Source: CBDFNC01 sp965249895 (lineage in GTDB: Bacteria > Pseudomonadota > Gammaproteobacteria > Enterobacterales > CBDFNC01). Taken from it: a stretch of 64,000 nt of DNA. Location of the stretch: the NCBI GenBank assembly GCA_965249895.1, contig CBDFNC010000005.1, positions 1,922,001-1,986,000 of the forward strand. The letters run 5' to 3'. The translations under genes and the position numbers were made by a program. A model generated the notes under the pieces. That model made no database searches. It saw only the letters and a program-made list of their open reading frames with translations, and was not told the DNA's origin. Positions 45,231 to 53,548 of the stretch are shown here, piece after piece. Position 1 is the stretch's first letter. Each line of letters begins with the position of its first letter.

Positions 45231-45265
45231 AAAAAAGCCGCAGCTTATCAAGCTGCGGCTTTTTT
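45231..45265. terminator. Bidirectional terminator between tolC and hldE
   Basis: AAAAAAGCCGCAGCTT and AAGCTGCGGCTTTTTT form a perfect stem with an ATC loop, with A-run and T-run on both sides, so it can stop transcription of both convergent genes. Confidence 0.95.
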
Positions 45266-45285
45266 GTTCGGCGAATATAGCAAGA

Positions 45286-46713
45286 TTAACTTTCGTGGCG
45301 TATGGCTTTAATAATTTCAGTGGTCGAACAGCCATCTTCAAATTGCAATACCTTAACTGTCCCACCGTTAGCCACAACTTCTTTTCCACCGGCAATTTCT
45401 TCCGGTTTATAGTCACCACCTTTGACCAGCAGGTCGGGCAATACCTCACTAATTAAACGTTGCGGGGTATTTTCACTAAAGGGAACCACCCAATCAACGG
45501 CCCCCAAGCCAGCCAGCACGGCCATCCGGCGATCCACCACATTTACCGGACGCCCATCTCCTTTCAGGGCTCTTACCGATTCATCGGTATTCACCGCTAC
45601 GACCAACCTGTCACCCAATTCCCTGGCGGTATTAAGATAAGATACGTGTCCGGCGTGAAGAATATCGAAACAGCCATTGGTCATCACCACTTTTTCACCG
45701 CGCCGGTGAGCCGCATCAACGGCAAACTTAAGCTGCTGCTCCGAGACCACCCCAAACCCGGTTTCCTGGTTGCCATAAATCGCATTGGCCAGCTCTATGG
45801 TGCTGACCGTTGAGGTGCCCAATTTACCCACCACCACGCCTGCGGCGGCGTTGGCCAGGGCACAGGCTTCGTCCATGCTGGCGCCTGCTGCCAGCGAGGC
45901 GCCGAGTACGGAAATAACGGTATCCCCGGCACCGGTCACATCATAAACTTCCTGGGCCTGGGCCGGCAGGTGCAATTCGCCCTCACCCTCTCTGATTAGC
46001 GTCATCCCGTGCTCACTTCGGGTTACCAGAATGGCGTCCAGATCAAACTGTTTAAGCAAACCTAACCCCTTGGCGACGATTTCGTTTTCATCTTTACAAG
46101 GGCCCACCACCTGTTCGAACTCGGAGTAGTTCGGCGTAAGCAAAGTCGCCCCGCGGTACTTTTCAAAATCCGCCCCTTTAGGATCGATAAGAATGGTCAG
46201 CCCCCTGGCTTTCGCTGCCTGGATCATCTGCTGCACACTCTCCAGCGAACCCTTGGCATAATCGGAGAATATCACCACAGGCCCATGTCCCAGATTCGCG
46301 GCAACTCGGTTAACCAGAGGCGCCGTATCGATATCGTGGAACCCCTCTTCAAAGTCCAACCGGATCAGTTGCTGATGACGGCTTAACACCCTTAATTTTG
46401 TAATGGTGGGAAAGTCCGCCAGGCGCTCAAAGTCTGTCTCTATACGCACCCCTTCCAGTTTACGGGCCAGCGCCTCTGCCGCTTCATCCTGGCCGGTTAA
46501 GCCAATCAGTTTGGCATTGCCGCCCAGGGCCGCTACGTTTAACGCCACGTTAGCAGCCCCACCCGGCCTTTCTTCGATCTGCTCGACTTTCACGACAGGA
46601 ACAGGGGCTTCCGGCGATATACGTCCGGTAGAACCATGCCAATACCTGTCCAGCATGACATCACCAACCACCAGGACGCCGGCTTGATCGAAATTAGGAA
46701 GGATTATTTTCAT
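45286..46713 (-). CDS. hldE: Bifunctional heptose 7-phosphate kinase / heptose 1-phosphate adenylyltransferase
   Basis: Makes ADP-heptose for the LPS inner core. The N-terminal PfkB kinase half (GDVMLDRYWHGSTGRISPEAP, later DVTGAGDTVIS near residue 265) is fused to a C-terminal cytidylyltransferase-like half (VMTNGCFDILHAGHVSYL near 350). 475 aa from the ATG at 46713, the canonical MKIILPNF start; the upstream in-frame ATG has no support. Confidence 0.96.
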   Translation of the reverse strand: MKIILPNFDQAGVLVVGDVMLDRYWHGSTGRISPEAPVPVVKVEQIEERPGGAANVALNVAALGGNAKLIGLTGQDEAAEALARKLEGVRIETDFERLADFPTITKLRVLSRHQQLIRLDFEEGFHDIDTAPLVNRVAANLGHGPVVIFSDYAKGSLESVQQMIQAAKARGLTILIDPKGADFEKYRGATLLTPNYSEFEQVVGPCKDENEIVAKGLGLLKQFDLDAILVTRSEHGMTLIREGEGELHLPAQAQEVYDVTGAGDTVISVLGASLAAGASMDEACALANAAAGVVVGKLGTSTVSTIELANAIYGNQETGFGVVSEQQLKFAVDAAHRRGEKVVMTNGCFDILHAGHVSYLNTARELGDRLVVAVNTDESVRALKGDGRPVNVVDRRMAVLAGLGAVDWVVPFSENTPQRLISEVLPDLLVKGGDYKPEEIAGGKEVVANGGTVKVLQFEDGCSTTEIIKAIRHES

Positions 46714-46975
46714 ATAAAGGATCTCGCTGATTACTAGGCTGCGGCAAGTGTACCATAGACAAAACACTCACTGTTCAGCCCGGTATTTATCACAGGTAAA
46801 ATATCCCCCCCCTTATTCCTAACTACCCAGGTATGGTCCAGGAAATCAATCGTCGTGGTTTTAATGGTTTTAATGAGTTTATTGGCTTAAAAAATCATTA
46901 AAGCCGTTTTATGTAACACAACCGCAACACTTGTTAACTTAGCCTTCGTTATTACGACACAAATGAGGGTTAAGG

Positions 46976-47965
46976 ATGAAACACGGTAATAAAATCAGCA
47001 AGATGCTAAAAACGGCGGCTATTGTTAGCAGCCTGGTACTGGGTGCAGGAAGCGCTGTCGCAGCTGAGCAGTTGGAAAAAATTCATTTCTTAGTGCCTGG
47101 TGGCGCTGGTGGCGGCTGGGACGGAACAGCCAGGGGCACAGGTGAAGCGTTAACCAAAGCCAATTTGATAAGCACAGTATCTTACCAGAACCTTTCCGGT
47201 GGCGGCGGTGGTAAAGCCATTGCTCACCTGATAGAAACGGCTAAACGTCAGGAAGACACCTTAATGGTGAACTCCACTCCTATCGTTATCCGCTCCTTAA
47301 CCGGTGTTTTCCCACAGACATTTCGTGATTTGACCCCTATCGCGGGCACCATCTCAGACTATGCCGCTTTTGTGGTTAGAGGTGACTCCAAATACACAGA
47401 CTGGAAACAGCTGATCGCCGACTTTAAAGAAAACCCTCGCAAGGTAAAATTTGCCGGTGGTTCATCTCGTGGCAGCCTGGACCACCTGGTTCCTGCAGCA
47501 GCCATTAAGAATGAAGGTCTAAATCCAAGAACCCTAAGATATGTAGCCTATGACGCGGGCGGTAAAGCCATGGCGGGTCTGTTATCTGGTGAAACAGCCG
47601 TACTGTCTACCGGCCTGGGTGAAGCGCTGGAAATGAGTAAAGCAGGTCAGGTTAGGATCCTTGCTATTACCGCACCAGAGCGTGTTAAAGAAGTACCAAA
47701 TGTGCCTACCTTAAAAGAAATGGGTAACAACACTGTATTTGCTAACTGGCGTGGATTCTTTGCCGCACCGGGTATCTCTGAGCAGAAAGCCGCCGCTTTC
47801 GCTGCTACTTTAGAGAAGATGCAAACCACGGATGAATGGGAAACCGTACGCGCCCGTAACGGCTGGGTAAACGACTTCAAGGCCGGTGATGATTTCTACG
47901 CTTTCCTTGAGCAACAGGAAACGCTGCTGGGTGACCTGATGAGAGAGTTAGGTTTCCTTAAGTAA
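46976..47965 (+). CDS. tctC: Tripartite tricarboxylate transporter, periplasmic binding protein
   Basis: 329 aa. Signal peptide (residues ~1-29, SSLVLGAGSAVA), then FLVPGGAGGGWDGTARG, the ligand-binding hallmark of Bug/TctC proteins, and GGSSRGSLDHLVPA. It captures a tricarboxylate or related acid and delivers it to TctAB. A GAGGGTTAAGG site precedes the ATG. First gene of tctCBA. Confidence 0.93.
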   Translation: MKHGNKISKMLKTAAIVSSLVLGAGSAVAAEQLEKIHFLVPGGAGGGWDGTARGTGEALTKANLISTVSYQNLSGGGGGKAIAHLIETAKRQEDTLMVNSTPIVIRSLTGVFPQTFRDLTPIAGTISDYAAFVVRGDSKYTDWKQLIADFKENPRKVKFAGGSSRGSLDHLVPAAAIKNEGLNPRTLRYVAYDAGGKAMAGLLSGETAVLSTGLGEALEMSKAGQVRILAITAPERVKEVPNVPTLKEMGNNTVFANWRGFFAAPGISEQKAAAFAATLEKMQTTDEWETVRARNGWVNDFKAGDDFYAFLEQQETLLGDLMRELGFLK

Positions 47966-47977
47966 ACGGAGTTCGTA

Positions 47978-48460
47978 ATGTCTGTAAATAAAGATCAATT
48001 GGGTGCATTTATCTTTCTGTTGTTTTCTATCGCTTACGGATATTACGCGCAGCAGATCCCTATGTACCCAGGTGATGAATACGAGCCGTTTACGGCTCGT
48101 AGCTTGCCGCAAATCTTAGCCGTCTTTGGCGGCTTAATTTCTGCCTTGATGCTGGTGATGGTCACGTTCAAACCAGCGTCAAACCAAGCCTTTGAGGTCA
48201 AGAAAGTGGCCAACTGGCGTCCCGTGCTGATGTTACTCGGGTTAATGCTGGGTTATGCCTTTTCTCTGGAATGGTTTGGTTTTGTTATCGCCACCACCGC
48301 CTTTTTACTTGCTGGGGTGTGGTTGTTAGGCGAACGAAGAATAAAGGTGCTTTGGTGGTCAAGCTTACCTTTCGTATTAGGCTTTTGGGCCCTGTTAACC
48401 CAAGCGCTCGATGTTTATCTCGAGCCAGGTAAATTCTGGACCCTAGTTGTAGGAGGATAA
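47978..48460 (+). CDS. tctB: Tripartite tricarboxylate transporter, small membrane subunit
   Basis: 160 aa with four membrane segments (~7-25, 45-62, 78-115 as two, and 130-145), the DUF1468/TctB layout. PMYPGDEYEPFTARSLPQILA is the typical loop after the first helix. Needed with TctA for sodium-driven uptake. Separated by 12 bp from tctC and 1 bp from tctA. Confidence 0.9.
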   Translation: MSVNKDQLGAFIFLLFSIAYGYYAQQIPMYPGDEYEPFTARSLPQILAVFGGLISALMLVMVTFKPASNQAFEVKKVANWRPVLMLLGLMLGYAFSLEWFGFVIATTAFLLAGVWLLGERRIKVLWWSSLPFVLGFWALLTQALDVYLEPGKFWTLVVGG

Positions 48461-48461
48461 T

Positions 48462-49973
48462 ATGTTAGATGGAATCTTAATTGGCCTGGGTACTGCCGTA
48501 CTGCCCATGAATATAATGATGGTGATCGTCGGCTGTTTTGTCGGCAGTATTATAGGTATGTTACCAGGCCTGGGACCCATCTCCGCCATCGCCCTGATGA
48601 TCCCTATCACTTATGGGCTTGAGCCGTCTACCGGTATTATCCTGATGGCGGGTGTCTACTACGGCGCAATATTTGGTGGTTCAACTTCCTCCATTTTAAT
48701 TAATGCTCCCGGCTGCTCGGGCACTGTGGTCACCGCTTTTGACGGTTACCCGCTGGCTAAAAAAGGCCAAGCAGGTAAGGCGCTGGCGCTTGCGGCCTAC
48801 GCCTCCTTCACCGGCGGCACCATATCGGCGATATTTCTATTAATCGCAGCCCCCATGCTGGCTAAGGTCTCGTTAAGTTTCCAGTCTGCGGACTACTTTG
48901 CCTTGATGGTGATGGGTCTAAGCGCAGTGGCGGCTTTTTCCGGCAAAGGTAATATCTTAAAAGCCCTGCTGATGACCATTTTGGGACTGATGCTAGCCAC
49001 TGTGGGTACCGACAGTGACTCAGGCGTGGCGCGCTTTACGTTCGGCTCACTGGACCTGCTCGATGGCATCAGCTTTTTATTGCTGGCTATGGCCACCTTC
49101 GCCCTGGCTGAAGCGTTAATGTCTGTACTTTACCCGGAGAAAAACACCTCAGGAGAAGAATCTAAGATGTTATCCAATTTGGGTAGCATGAAGCTCACTA
49201 AAGCCGAAGTTAAAGAAGTTGCCCCAGTCATAGGTCGCTCCTCGGTGTTGGGCTTTTTTGTCGGGGTGTTACCTGGCGCGGGTGCCACCATAGCAGCGTT
49301 TCTGGCCTATGGCGTAGAGCGTAACCTGGCCAAAGCCAAGGAAAAGCTTAAGTTCGGCACCGGCTCGTTAAAAGGTTTGGCGGCTCCCGAAGCTGCGAAC
49401 AATGCGGCTTCATCCGGCTCTTTTGTTCCTTTGCTGACGTTAGGCATCCCGGGCTCGGGTACTACGGCTATTATGCTGGGTGCGTTGATCTCCTACGGTA
49501 TCCAGCCAGGTCCTCGGTTATTTATCGATAATCCGGAAATATTCTGGTCGGTAATCATCTCCATGTATATCGGTAACCTGGTGCTGTTGCTATTGAACTT
49601 GCCGTTGATCCCTTATATCGCCAAGTTGCTGGCAGTACCAAGGCAAGTACTGATACCGATGATCTTGCTATTTTCCATCACGGGTGTTTATCTGGTGTCG
49701 TTTAACACCACGGACATCTACATCATGGTCGGTGTCTGTATATTGGCCATCGGGCTCAGGTTGCTCAGTTTCCCTATGGCGCCGCTGCTATTAGGCTTTA
49801 TTCTGGGTGGTATGCTGGAAGATAACTTACGCAGAGCCTTGATGATAAGTGACGGAGAACTGAACTTCTTGTGGGAACGCCCTATCACGTTGGGCATTAT
49901 GGTGATTACCGCCATGGTCCTGATAGTACCGCTATTATCAGCACTAAAAGGCAGGAAAAAGGCAAACGCTTAA
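48462..49973 (+). CDS. tctA: Tripartite tricarboxylate transporter, large membrane subunit
   Basis: 503 aa with about 12 membrane segments. The family motif GMLPGLGPISAIALMIP appears near residue 32 and repeats in inverted topology as GVLPGAGATIAAFLAYGVER near 267; GIPGSGTTAIMLGAL follows. These are the substrate and ion sites of the TctA permease. A terminator follows at once. Confidence 0.96.
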   Translation: MLDGILIGLGTAVLPMNIMMVIVGCFVGSIIGMLPGLGPISAIALMIPITYGLEPSTGIILMAGVYYGAIFGGSTSSILINAPGCSGTVVTAFDGYPLAKKGQAGKALALAAYASFTGGTISAIFLLIAAPMLAKVSLSFQSADYFALMVMGLSAVAAFSGKGNILKALLMTILGLMLATVGTDSDSGVARFTFGSLDLLDGISFLLLAMATFALAEALMSVLYPEKNTSGEESKMLSNLGSMKLTKAEVKEVAPVIGRSSVLGFFVGVLPGAGATIAAFLAYGVERNLAKAKEKLKFGTGSLKGLAAPEAANNAASSGSFVPLLTLGIPGSGTTAIMLGALISYGIQPGPRLFIDNPEIFWSVIISMYIGNLVLLLLNLPLIPYIAKLLAVPRQVLIPMILLFSITGVYLVSFNTTDIYIMVGVCILAIGLRLLSFPMAPLLLGFILGGMLEDNLRRALMISDGELNFLWERPITLGIMVITAMVLIVPLLSALKGRKKANA

Positions 49974-49991
49974 TTCCCCAACAGTTAACCG

Positions 49992-50016
49992 GCCCGCTTT
50001 TATAGCGGGCTTTTTT
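49992..50016 (+). terminator. Rho-independent terminator of tctCBA
   Basis: GCCCGCT and AGCGGGC form a 7-bp stem with a five-base loop, followed by six T. It ends at the stop codon of the convergent response-regulator gene. Confidence 0.9.
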
Positions 50017-50689
50017 ATACCCGGCAATAACTGCGCTCTGGCCTGCCCACACTACCGTAGATAAGTTCGGCTTTCAGTTCACCCGCAGTAACCAGATGCT
50101 CCAGGTAACGCCTGGCGGTTGTGCGGCTGGTGCCTGTCTTTTCTCCGGTTTCTTCTGCATTGTGACTTTGACCATCCGAAAACAGCTCCCTGATCTTATC
50201 TAAGGTTAATGGATCGATCCCTTTGGGAAGTCTTGCCGTCACATTCGCATCGCTCCTGGAGGGTAGAAAAGGATCCACGTCCGTCTGCTGCAAGCGACCC
50301 AACTGAGTCATTTTTTCCTTATGGTCCAAGAATTTTTGTAAACTGTCCTGTAGCCGCCCTAACACCACGGGTTTTAACACATAGTCAAACACCCCGCTGC
50401 GCAGCGCCTGCTGCAAGGTGGTAGCCTCTTTGGCTGCAGTAAGCATAATCACGTCACAACCCAGATCTGCCTGGCGGATTTGTTTTAGAATGGATAAACC
50501 GTCACCATCGGGTAAATACATGTCCAGCAGTACTAAGTCAGGTAATAAGACTTCAATTAAATCCAGTGCTTCCGCCTGGCTATGGGCGATGCCAATCACC
50601 TGAAAGACCTCATTTTTTTCCACGAAACGGCGGTGTATTTCCGCAGTTTGCGGGTCATCCTCTACAATAACGACTTTGATCTGTTCCAT
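50015..50689 (-). CDS. Response regulator of the CitB/DcuR type
   Basis: 224 aa. Receiver domain with VVIVEDDPQTAEIH, the phosphorylated Asp in LVLLDMYLPDGDG (near residue 56) and LKPVVLGRL, and a C-terminal winged helix of the CitB kind (TSRTTARRYLEHLVTAGEL, GSVGRPERSYCRV). Its start follows the sensor kinase stop by one base. It converges on tctCBA and most likely controls that transporter in response to its substrate. Confidence 0.93.
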   Translation of the reverse strand: MEQIKVVIVEDDPQTAEIHRRFVEKNEVFQVIGIAHSQAEALDLIEVLLPDLVLLDMYLPDGDGLSILKQIRQADLGCDVIMLTAAKEATTLQQALRSGVFDYVLKPVVLGRLQDSLQKFLDHKEKMTQLGRLQQTDVDPFLPSRSDANVTARLPKGIDPLTLDKIRELFSDGQSHNAEETGEKTGTSRTTARRYLEHLVTAGELKAELIYGSVGRPERSYCRV

Positions 50690-50690
50690 T

Positions 50691-52298
50691 TTAGTTCTTC
50701 GGTAGATAAATAATAAAGCGGCTTCCTTTCGGACTGACCGGCTCCAGCGTAATAGTCCCCCCCAGGCTATCCAGGATTTTCTTTACCAGGTACAGGCCAT
50801 AACCGTGATCTTTTTCTGTTTTACTGCTCACGCCTTTTTCAAAAATACGGTCCACTATATGGTCAGGTACCCCGGGACCATTGTCTTCGACTTCAATAAT
50901 AAGGTCAGCGCCAAAATCTGTCATGCTGATAAATATCTGCCCTTGGCGATTCTTTTCCCTTAAACAGGCATCGAAGGCGTTTTCAATTAAGTTACCCAGA
51001 ATAGTGACCAAGTGCTCCGCCTCCAGATCTCTGGGCCAGTCCACCAGGCTACTTTCCTGATCGACTTCCAACAGCATACCCAGCTCTTTAGCCCGGTTAT
51101 ATTTACCCAGGATCAAACCCGATACCACGGGACTTGGCACGGCCTCAAGCAGGAACGCGATAAGAGACTGGGTATCGCTGCTCTCACGGCCAATAAGCAC
51201 CAGCGCCTCATCATAGGCCTGTAACTGAATTAACCCGGCTATGGTATTCAACTTGTTCGCATGCTCATGAGTTTGCACCCTGAGCATTTCTGCATAGGAG
51301 CGTATTTGCGACAGCTGACTGGCCAGCTCTTCAATTTCGTCCTTTCGACGAAAACTGGCCACGGTTCCCCGGTACTCATTTTCTACATAAATTGTCTGAC
51401 TGTTAAAGATCAGGTTTAGCCCTTTTACATTCAGCTCGAAATCCTGCTTGGGCTCAGCAGGGGAGAACAGCCGGGTCAGTTGTCCCTCGCGGAATAAATC
51501 GTAAATTTGCTGCCCCGTATAGGGCTGTTTCGGATTAAGCCCTAACATACGTTTGGCCGCCGGATTCATAGAGCGAATAACCCCCAGCTCATTCACTGTC
51601 ACCACCCCCTCTCTCAGGGTATGCAGGGTCGCTCGTTTTTCCTGAAATAACTGTCCCATCTCCTCCGGCTCGAAACCCAAGATTGGCTTTTTAAATCGCC
51701 GGGCTATCCAGCGGGTTAAAAAGATATTCAGCACCAGCACACCAGCCCCAATCAGCAAGATAAGGTTGCGAAACTTAGCCACCTGCCTGTCGATATCTTT
51801 CATCAGGTAACCCACAGAAATAACCCCGATAACGTCTCCGTTCCTGTCCAGAATAGGCGCTTTACCTCGCATGGATTTACCCATAGAGCCGGTCGCGATG
51901 GAAATATATTGCTGTTTAAATTTTAGCGCCCTATCGTTGTCCCCACCTCGCATGGGTTTACCTATACGTTCTTTAATGGGATGAGCCAGGCGGATACCAT
52001 TGGCGTCTCCCACCACGATAAAACTCACTTTCAGAGCGCTGCGCCAGCTTTCAATCAGGGGTGGTAAAGGCTCTGAACCATTACCTTTGATGGCTGTTTT
52101 TATTTGTGGGACTTCCGCCAATAGCTTAGCGACATCCAAGGCATGATCACCCATTTCGTCATAACGAGTAGAGCTAATATACTGGTAGTTAAATCCTACC
52201 ACCAGGCAAACCTGAAACAGACTCACTGCCATCATCAGCAAAAACAAACGATGTTGCAGCTTCAGGGCACGAAATATATTCCTTACTCGCTCTAACAA
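50691..52298 (-). CDS. Sensor histidine kinase of the CitA/DcuS type
   Basis: 535 aa. A first membrane helix (~17-37), a periplasmic cache-like sensor (~40-175, with GDHALDVAKLLAEVP and IGKPMRGGDND), a second helix (~180-195), a PAS domain (~225-320), the His site in RVQTHEHANKLNTIAGLIQL, and the ATP-binding N and G boxes NLIENAFDAC and DNGPGVPD, GYGLYLVKK. It senses carboxylates outside the membrane in related systems. Confidence 0.94.
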   Translation of the reverse strand: MLERVRNIFRALKLQHRLFLLMMAVSLFQVCLVVGFNYQYISSTRYDEMGDHALDVAKLLAEVPQIKTAIKGNGSEPLPPLIESWRSALKVSFIVVGDANGIRLAHPIKERIGKPMRGGDNDRALKFKQQYISIATGSMGKSMRGKAPILDRNGDVIGVISVGYLMKDIDRQVAKFRNLILLIGAGVLVLNIFLTRWIARRFKKPILGFEPEEMGQLFQEKRATLHTLREGVVTVNELGVIRSMNPAAKRMLGLNPKQPYTGQQIYDLFREGQLTRLFSPAEPKQDFELNVKGLNLIFNSQTIYVENEYRGTVASFRRKDEIEELASQLSQIRSYAEMLRVQTHEHANKLNTIAGLIQLQAYDEALVLIGRESSDTQSLIAFLLEAVPSPVVSGLILGKYNRAKELGMLLEVDQESSLVDWPRDLEAEHLVTILGNLIENAFDACLREKNRQGQIFISMTDFGADLIIEVEDNGPGVPDHIVDRIFEKGVSSKTEKDHGYGLYLVKKILDSLGGTITLEPVSPKGSRFIIYLPKN

Positions 52299-52503
52299 TT
52301 CAGACTCTCTTAGATTATTTCACGCTAAATCGCTAAACTAGCGGCTAACGACGCCAATGATAGGTGATATCGGGTCCATAAGGTAAGGGATTCTCCTGCC
52401 TTTGTGAACTTCAGCTTTTCTCTGCCAGTTCTGCACGCCGATGATTATCAAACAAGGCATAGCAATACAACACATAGCGAATAACAGGAAGATAAAATAA
52501 GCG

Positions 52504-53421
52504 ATGAGCAAACCAAAATTAAAAAAAGAATACCTTCATCCCAAATTCTGGTTTACCTGGCTTGGCATCCTGATGATGTTTTTAATTTCACTACTGCCCT
52601 TTTCCCTGCAACTCTTTTTAGGGAAAAAGATTGGCCATTTAGGCATGAAATTGGCGAAATCCCGCCGCAGAATAGCTGCACGTAACCTTGAATTGTGTTT
52701 CCCGGAAAAAAGTCAGGGCGAACGGGATAAACTGCTGGTTAAAAATTTCGAAAATACCGGTATCGCCCTGTTTGAAATCTGTATGGCCTGGTTCTGGCCT
52801 CACTGGCGGGTAAAAAAGCACTTTGTGGCGGAAGGTGAAGAGCACCTGTTTAACGCTTTGTCACAAGGAAAAGGCGTTATTTTAATCGGCGTCCACTTCT
52901 TGCCGCTGGAAATGAATGGCCGCATCGGCGGTACTGTGCATCCTGGCATAGGAGTCTACCGTAAACATAACAATCCTTTAATGGACTTCTGGTTTTACTG
53001 GGGAAGAACCAGGGCATTAAAAACCTTACTGGACCGCAGTGATTTCAGAGGCATGTTAAGGGCGTTAAAAAAAGGGGAAGTACTCTGGTACGCACCCGAT
53101 CACGATTATGGCAACCGCCGTTGTGTTTTTGCACCTTTCTTTGCCGTGGAAAAAGCGGCCACAGTTTCCGGTACGGCTGTGTTGGCAAAATCCAAAAACA
53201 CTGTTGTGATCCCCTCTTTTGCCAAGCGTTTACCGGGTACTCAGGGTTACAAAGTTATCTTTAAGGCGCCGCTGGAAAACTTCCCCAGCGGAGATGAGCT
53301 GGCGGACGCCATCCGCACTAACCAGGTCATAGAAGAGATGGTGAGCGAGCAGCTGGATCAGTATATGTGGTTACACCGCCGCTTTAAAACCCGTCCTGAG
53401 GGTGAAGACTCGCTATATTAA
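52504..53421 (+). CDS. Lipid A biosynthesis acyltransferase (LpxL/LpxM family)
   Basis: 305 aa with an N-terminal membrane anchor (~17-36). The HX4E catalytic motif is VHFLPLEMNG near residue 136, and YAPDHDYGNRRCVFAPFFA near 200 is the conserved substrate region. It transfers a secondary acyl chain (laurate or myristate) to Kdo2-lipid IVA at the inner membrane. The LDxxDxRG-like tail is not decisive between LpxL, LpxM and LpxP, so no symbol is given. Confidence 0.92.
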   Translation: MSKPKLKKEYLHPKFWFTWLGILMMFLISLLPFSLQLFLGKKIGHLGMKLAKSRRRIAARNLELCFPEKSQGERDKLLVKNFENTGIALFEICMAWFWPHWRVKKHFVAEGEEHLFNALSQGKGVILIGVHFLPLEMNGRIGGTVHPGIGVYRKHNNPLMDFWFYWGRTRALKTLLDRSDFRGMLRALKKGEVLWYAPDHDYGNRRCVFAPFFAVEKAATVSGTAVLAKSKNTVVIPSFAKRLPGTQGYKVIFKAPLENFPSGDELADAIRTNQVIEEMVSEQLDQYMWLHRRFKTRPEGEDSLY

Positions 53422-53435
53422 TCGCTTAATTCTCT

Positions 53436-53548
53436 GTAGAGCAGATACCCTGTTTACAGGTGATAGGGCGAACACAGCGAATGCTATATTCGCCGAACGT
53501 GCATCCATGCATTTAACATCTTATCCCTGAGATGGATTCGGCGCCTAC
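53436..53548. repeat. Dispersed palindromic repeat, copy at the glnE 3' end
   Basis: Runs from GTAGAGCAGATACCCTG to GGATTCGGCGCCTAC. It contains the arm pair GGGCGAACACAGCG / CGAATGCTATATTCGCC, the GTGCATCCATGCAT part and the core hairpin (here with one mismatch, CATCTTATCCCTGAGATG). Its last bases supply the glnE stop codon TAG on the minus strand. Confidence 0.9.
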
